Source: Myxococcus stipitatus
GTDB lineage: Bacteria; Myxococcota; Myxococcia; Myxococcales; Myxococcaceae
DNA length: 64,000 bases
Assembly: GCF_037414475.1 (NCBI RefSeq)
Contig: NZ_CP147913.1
Span: 10,054,501 to 10,118,500 of the forward strand
Direction of reading: 5' to 3'
Shown in pieces: positions 61,391 to 64,000 of the stretch; position 1 is the stretch's first letter, and each line of letters opens with the position of its first letter. A program made the position numbers and the translations under genes. The notes beneath the pieces are model-generated. The model saw only the letters and a program-made list of their open reading frames with translations. It searched no databases and was not told the DNA's origin.

Positions 61391-62713
61391 TCAGACTCCC
61401 CTCGCAGGAACCGTGAGGCGGAACTCCGCGCCGCCCCCCGCATGGGTCCTCGCAATCACCGAACCGCCATGCAGCTCGACGATGCGGCGGGTAATCGCCA
61501 GCCCCAGCCCCACGCCGCGCAGGCGCCCCGTGACGAAGGGCTCGAAGATGCGCTCCTCGTCTCCCTTGGGAATCCCCGGGCCGTGGTCCCTCACCGTGAA
61601 GATGAGCGATGAGCCCTCGCGCTCCACGCCCACCTCCACGCGGCGCCCATCCGGGCTCACCTGCACCGCGTTGCGCAGCACGTTCTCCAACGCCTGCTGG
61701 AAACGCCCCGCGTCCAGCTCCCAACGCTCGCGCCCCGGGAGGTAGTGCGCCTCCACCCGCGCCTCCCCCGTGGCCTCCACCGCCGCGCGCAACACCTCGT
61801 TGGGGTCCGTGCCCGTGCGACGAAGCTCGCCGCTGCGCACGAAGACCAGCAGGTCATTCATCAACTGCTCCAACCGCACCGCGTCTCCCACGATGCGATC
61901 CGCCTTGGGGCGCAGCACCTCGTCGCGCTCCACGCGCTCGGCCAGCAGCTGCGCATGGCCCTTGAGCGAGGCCAGCGGATTGCGCAGCTCATGCGCCAGC
62001 ACCGCGGACATGGTGCCCAACGCCGCGAGCCGGCGGCCTCGCTCCAGCTCCGTCGACAACGCCTCCCGCTGCGCCAGCGAGCGCGTGAAGGCGAAGGTCA
62101 ACCCCAGGATGCCCATCACCGACACCACCGCGATGACGAGCAACTGCTGAGAGCGGTCCGTCAACTCGAGCGCCGTGACAGGTTCGTACTCGTAGCCGAT
62201 GCGCAGGTTGCGGCGGGGCTCCGACGGTGGCGGTGGCGGTGGCATGGGCTCACTCCCGCCGCTCGCCGAGGCCTGAGGCTCCAGCCGAGGCTTGCGCAGC
62301 CGATGGATGAACCGGCCCTTGCCCTTCTCGATTCGCAGCTGTGAGCCATCCTGGATGTCACCGAGCGAGCCCTCACCGACCGACGTGAGCACGCGCCCGT
62401 CCTCGATGATGGCCACGTACCGAAGGCCGCCCTCCTGGTGCGTCTCCAGGAAGGCCTGCAGCGCCTGCTGGGTCGGCGGGCCCGTGCCCTCACGAAAGGC
62501 ATCCAGCCCGGCATGCATCAGGACGTTCGCCATGCCCCGCACGACCAGCGACGACGCCTCCACGGCGGACCGGCGGATGAAGAGCACCGTGGACAGCAAC
62601 ACGGCGCACATCAGCCCCACCAGGGCCCAGGGCATCCACGGCCCCAACGGCCTCCTCCATCGGGTCACGATGCTCATCGGCCGTGACCTCTCCCGAGGTG
62701 TCTCCCACTCCAT
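61391..62713 (-). CDS. Membrane sensor histidine kinase partnered with the sigma-54 regulator
   Basis: This is a 440-residue kinase. Membrane helices at about 26-46 and 190-209 flank a periplasmic sensor (47-189) with a Pro-rich stretch near residues 157-166. The dimerisation box [22 protein letters not shown] contains His241 (motif cited over its core [17 protein letters not shown]). The ATPase has [29 protein letters not shown] and RGVGLGLAI. The wording is like the NtrB/ZraS group. I chose ATG 62713, which has GCGGAGGA 6 bases upstream; the other candidates, ATG 62764 and ATG 62677, have weaker sites. The sensor input is unknown. Metal or envelope stress would fit a TolC target. Confidence 0.9.
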   Translation of the reverse strand: MEWETPRERSRPMSIVTRWRRPLGPWMPWALVGLMCAVLLSTVLFIRRSAVEASSLVVRGMANVLMHAGLDAFREGTGPPTQQALQAFLETHQEGGLRYVAIIEDGRVLTSVGEGSLGDIQDGSQLRIEKGKGRFIHRLRKPRLEPQASASGGSEPMPPPPPPSEPRRNLRIGYEYEPVTALELTDRSQQLLVIAVVSVMGILGLTFAFTRSLAQREALSTELERGRRLAALGTMSAVLAHELRNPLASLKGHAQLLAERVERDEVLRPKADRIVGDAVRLEQLMNDLLVFVRSGELRRTGTDPNEVLRAAVEATGEARVEAHYLPGRERWELDAGRFQQALENVLRNAVQVSPDGRRVEVGVEREGSSLIFTVRDHGPGIPKGDEERIFEPFVTGRLRGVGLGLAITRRIVELHGGSVIARTHAGGGAEFRLTVPARGV

Positions 62714-62730
62714 GAGGTTCCTCCGCTCGC

Positions 62731-62743
62731 TGCGAACTCTGCA
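62731..62743. promoter_or_regulatory. Palindromic operator candidate, site 1
   Basis: TGCGAACTCTGCA is an imperfect palindrome of the form TGCGRA-N-TCYGCA. Its centre lies 20 bases from that of site 2, close to two helical turns. Both sites lie 18-50 bases upstream of the kinase start and about 270-300 bases upstream of the sigma-54 promoter, a usual enhancer distance. Confidence 0.5.
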
Positions 62744-62750
62744 TGCACGA

Positions 62751-62763
62751 TGCGGAATCCGCA
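62751..62763. promoter_or_regulatory. Palindromic operator candidate, site 2
   Basis: TGCGGA-A-TCCGCA is a perfect palindrome with 6-base arms. Together with site 1 it forms a pair with the arrangement of an NtrC-type upstream activating sequence. Binding of the regulator encoded at 60041 is inferred from co-location. Confidence 0.6.
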
Positions 62764-62953
62764 CTCCCTTCTGTCATGCCCCCTCACCGCGCGAGCGCCC
62801 CATGGCCTGGTTGCTGTCGAGCCCATTTGCCTCTCTCCAGGGGTTGGAACGGCACCTTTGCCGCCGTGTCCCTCCATCCCTGTGCAAGCACGAGGCCCAT
62901 GCCTCCACGTCCCCCGCCCCCTCGAGACGCGGGCCCGGGGACGGGGCCCCTCA

Positions 62954-62966
62954 TGCGAAATCCGCA
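62954..62966. promoter_or_regulatory. Palindromic operator candidate, site 3
   Basis: TGCGAA-A-TCCGCA differs from the perfect site 2 at a single base. It lies 63 bases upstream of the -24 element, so it could act as a proximal enhancer or modulate promoter use. Confidence 0.55.
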
Positions 62967-63028
62967 GCACCTGGGCGGCCTTCGCAGTCCCCGCTCGGAG
63001 TTTTCGTGCGATTCCGAGGGGTTGAGCA

Positions 63029-63045
63029 CTGGCAAGGCTCATGCA
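63029..63045 (+). promoter_or_regulatory. Sigma-54 (-24/-12) promoter of the TolC-family gene
   Basis: CTGGCAAGGCTCATGCA matches the sigma-54 consensus YTGGCACGRNNNTTGCW at all but two positions (A for C in CAC, A for T before TGC). The invariant GG (63031-63032) and GC (63043-63044) are exactly 10 bases apart. Transcription would start near 63056, about 53 bases before the ATG at 63109. The neighbouring NtrC-type regulator provides the activator such promoters need. Confidence 0.75.
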
Positions 63046-63108
63046 ATCGCCCATCCCGGGACCACCGGGCGCCACGGGCGCACCGGACTTCAACGGGACA
63101 AGGCTGCG

Positions 63109-64000
63109 ATGACGATGCTCCAGAGAGCGTGGCTCAAGAGACGGCCCCACCGGATGCCCCTGCTGACGCTCGGCCTCGTGGGCATGGTGACGGCGCCCGT
63201 TTCGAACACGGCCCGCGCCGAACAGGTCACGGCGCGGTTCCAAGCCGATGCGCCGGTCCAGACCGCGCTACCACCGGACACCACCCCCGAGCCCCCTGCC
63301 CAGGCTCTCGCCAGCACGCAGGAAGCCGAGCCCAAGGTGCTGCGCGTCACCCTCGAGGAAGCCATCGCACGCGCGCTCAAGGCGAATCCGCAAGTAGCGC
63401 AGGCGAAGGGCAACATCACCAACGCGGAGGCCGCGGAGCTCAGCGCCGTGGGGGCCTATATCCCCTCGCTCTCCGCGAGTGCATCGGGGTCACTCGCGAG
63501 CAGCGAGCGCATCGAGCCCGTGACGGGCGCCGTCGTCACGGGTTCCAATGACACGTACAGCGCGGGCCTGGCCGCTTCATGGAACGTCTTCACCGGAGGA
63601 CAGCGAAGCGCCACGCGCAAGCAGACCCGCGCGCAGTCCGGCGCGGCACAGGCCCAGCTCACCGCGCAGCAAGCCACCGCGGTGCTCGACGTGGAGCGCG
63701 CCTTCTATGAGGTCCTCCGCGCGACGGGACTCGAGGAGGTGGCGAATGCTCGCATCGAGCGGGCCAAGCAGAACGAAGACGCCGCCGAGCGACGGCTCTC
63801 CGTGGGCTCGGCGACGCGCTCGGACCTGCTCCGCGCGCAGCTCGACCACACCACCGCGCGCGAAGCCCTGCGCACCGCGCAGACCCAACGCACGTCTGCG
63901 GCGCTGTCGCTGGGACGCCTCATCGGAGAGGAGGGCCCCGCGGAGGCCAGCCCCGAGGAGGACATCGCCCTCAAACCCCTCACGCTCACGGACGCCGCGC
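63109..64000 (+). CDS. TolC-family outer-membrane efflux protein, truncated by window end
   Basis: The first 297 residues are present and the frame stays open to the right edge. A signal peptide (PLLTLGLVGMVTAPVSNTARA then EQ) is followed by a polar linker (40-80) and the first OEP domain: VTLEEAIARALKANPQV, then LSASASGSL strands, WNVFTGGQRSATRKQ and LTAQQATAVLDVERAFYEVL. Repeated Ala-rich coiled-coil helices are typical of TolC. It is probably the first gene of an efflux operon, with pump genes beyond the window. The sigma-54 promoter and palindromes upstream tie it to the divergent two-component pair. Confidence 0.9.
   Translation, partial: MTMLQRAWLKRRPHRMPLLTLGLVGMVTAPVSNTARAEQVTARFQADAPVQTALPPDTTPEPPAQALASTQEAEPKVLRVTLEEAIARALKANPQVAQAKGNITNAEAAELSAVGAYIPSLSASASGSLASSERIEPVTGAVVTGSNDTYSAGLAASWNVFTGGQRSATRKQTRAQSGAAQAQLTAQQATAVLDVERAFYEVLRATGLEEVANARIERAKQNEDAAERRLSVGSATRSDLLRAQLDHTTAREALRTAQTQRTSAALSLGRLIGEEGPAEASPEEDIALKPLTLTDAA

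Larger units (their letters stand above)
62714..63108. other. Divergent control region between kinase and TolC-family genes
   Basis: This is 395 bases without a supported gene. It contains three related palindromes (62731-62743, 62751-62763, 62954-62966) and a sigma-54-type promoter (63029-63045), annotated separately. Open frames across it are Arg/Pro-rich shadows. No sigma-54 element could be found for the leftward kinase gene, which probably uses a weaker sigma-70-type promoter overlapped by the first two palindromes. Confidence 0.6.

Noticed and set aside
62801-63551. Plus-strand reading frame across the control region and into the TolC-family gene
   Set aside because: Its product is Arg/Pro/His-rich without motifs and runs out of frame with the clear signal peptide and OEP domain starting at 63109.

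Overview
The window is high-GC, densely packed bacterial DNA from a myxobacterium, most likely of the Myxococcaceae. Three things point there: an unmistakable FrzS homologue (559-2349), a sigma-54 regulator/kinase pair with a clear -24/-12 promoter, and a large share of lipoproteins, secreted hydrolases and proteins of unknown function. No rRNA, tRNA, insertion sequence, integrase, CRISPR array or replication origin was seen. The region looks like ordinary chromosome rather than a mobile island.

Layout. 1-7062: end of an anti-sigma-like gene, frzS, then a leftward block with birA, coaX, a HEAT-like protein and two lipoproteins. 7063-7890: a non-coding stretch carrying a degenerate tandem array that runs into the 3' end of the next gene. 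7814-14977: a HARE-HTH protein with a degenerate Mrr-like domain, a beta-propeller protein, a membrane-anchored protein, a MetX-like hydrolase without its serine nucleophile, and udk. 14989-19676: a tightly packed leftward operon of a 689-residue unknown protein, a PTP-like inositol-polyphosphate phosphatase and a DUF692 (MNIO) enzyme with a long C-terminal extension. 19918-24636: a YfbK-type VWA lipoprotein, a GNAT acetyltransferase, two unknown proteins and a 49-residue membrane peptide. 24780-29607: a CreB/CreC/CreD-like signalling module.

29853-38170: a methyltransferase-like gene, a cysteine-synthase-family gene and a six-gene efflux operon (Yip1-like protein, TolC-like, MacA-like, ABC ATPase, two MacB-type permeases) joined by ATGA overlaps. 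38402-43234: a ClpA-like unfoldase translationally coupled to a Rossmann/DUF2520 protein, then an unknown protein. 43329-51269: a very large surface protein combining an HExxH domain, a TolB-like propeller and a beta-barrel, then nadD, a phosphoesterase-like protein, namZ, an adenylate cyclase and a TPR protein. 51336-59997: mutS2 and an ATP-grasp protein, then a hydrolase cluster of PI-PLC with a crystallin-like tail, M4 metalloprotease, TPR protein and a phospholipase-A2-like protein, plausibly linked to predation. 60041-64000: a sigma-54 response regulator and its kinase, divergent from a TolC-family gene preceded by a sigma-54 promoter and palindromic sites.

The main candidates for new biology are the MNIO/phosphatase/unknown operon, the sigma-54 efflux switch at 62714-63108, the repeat array beside the HARE-HTH gene, and several probable pseudo-enzymes (FrzS receiver, Mrr-like domain, MetX-like protein). 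All functional calls come from reading motifs by eye; no database search was run.
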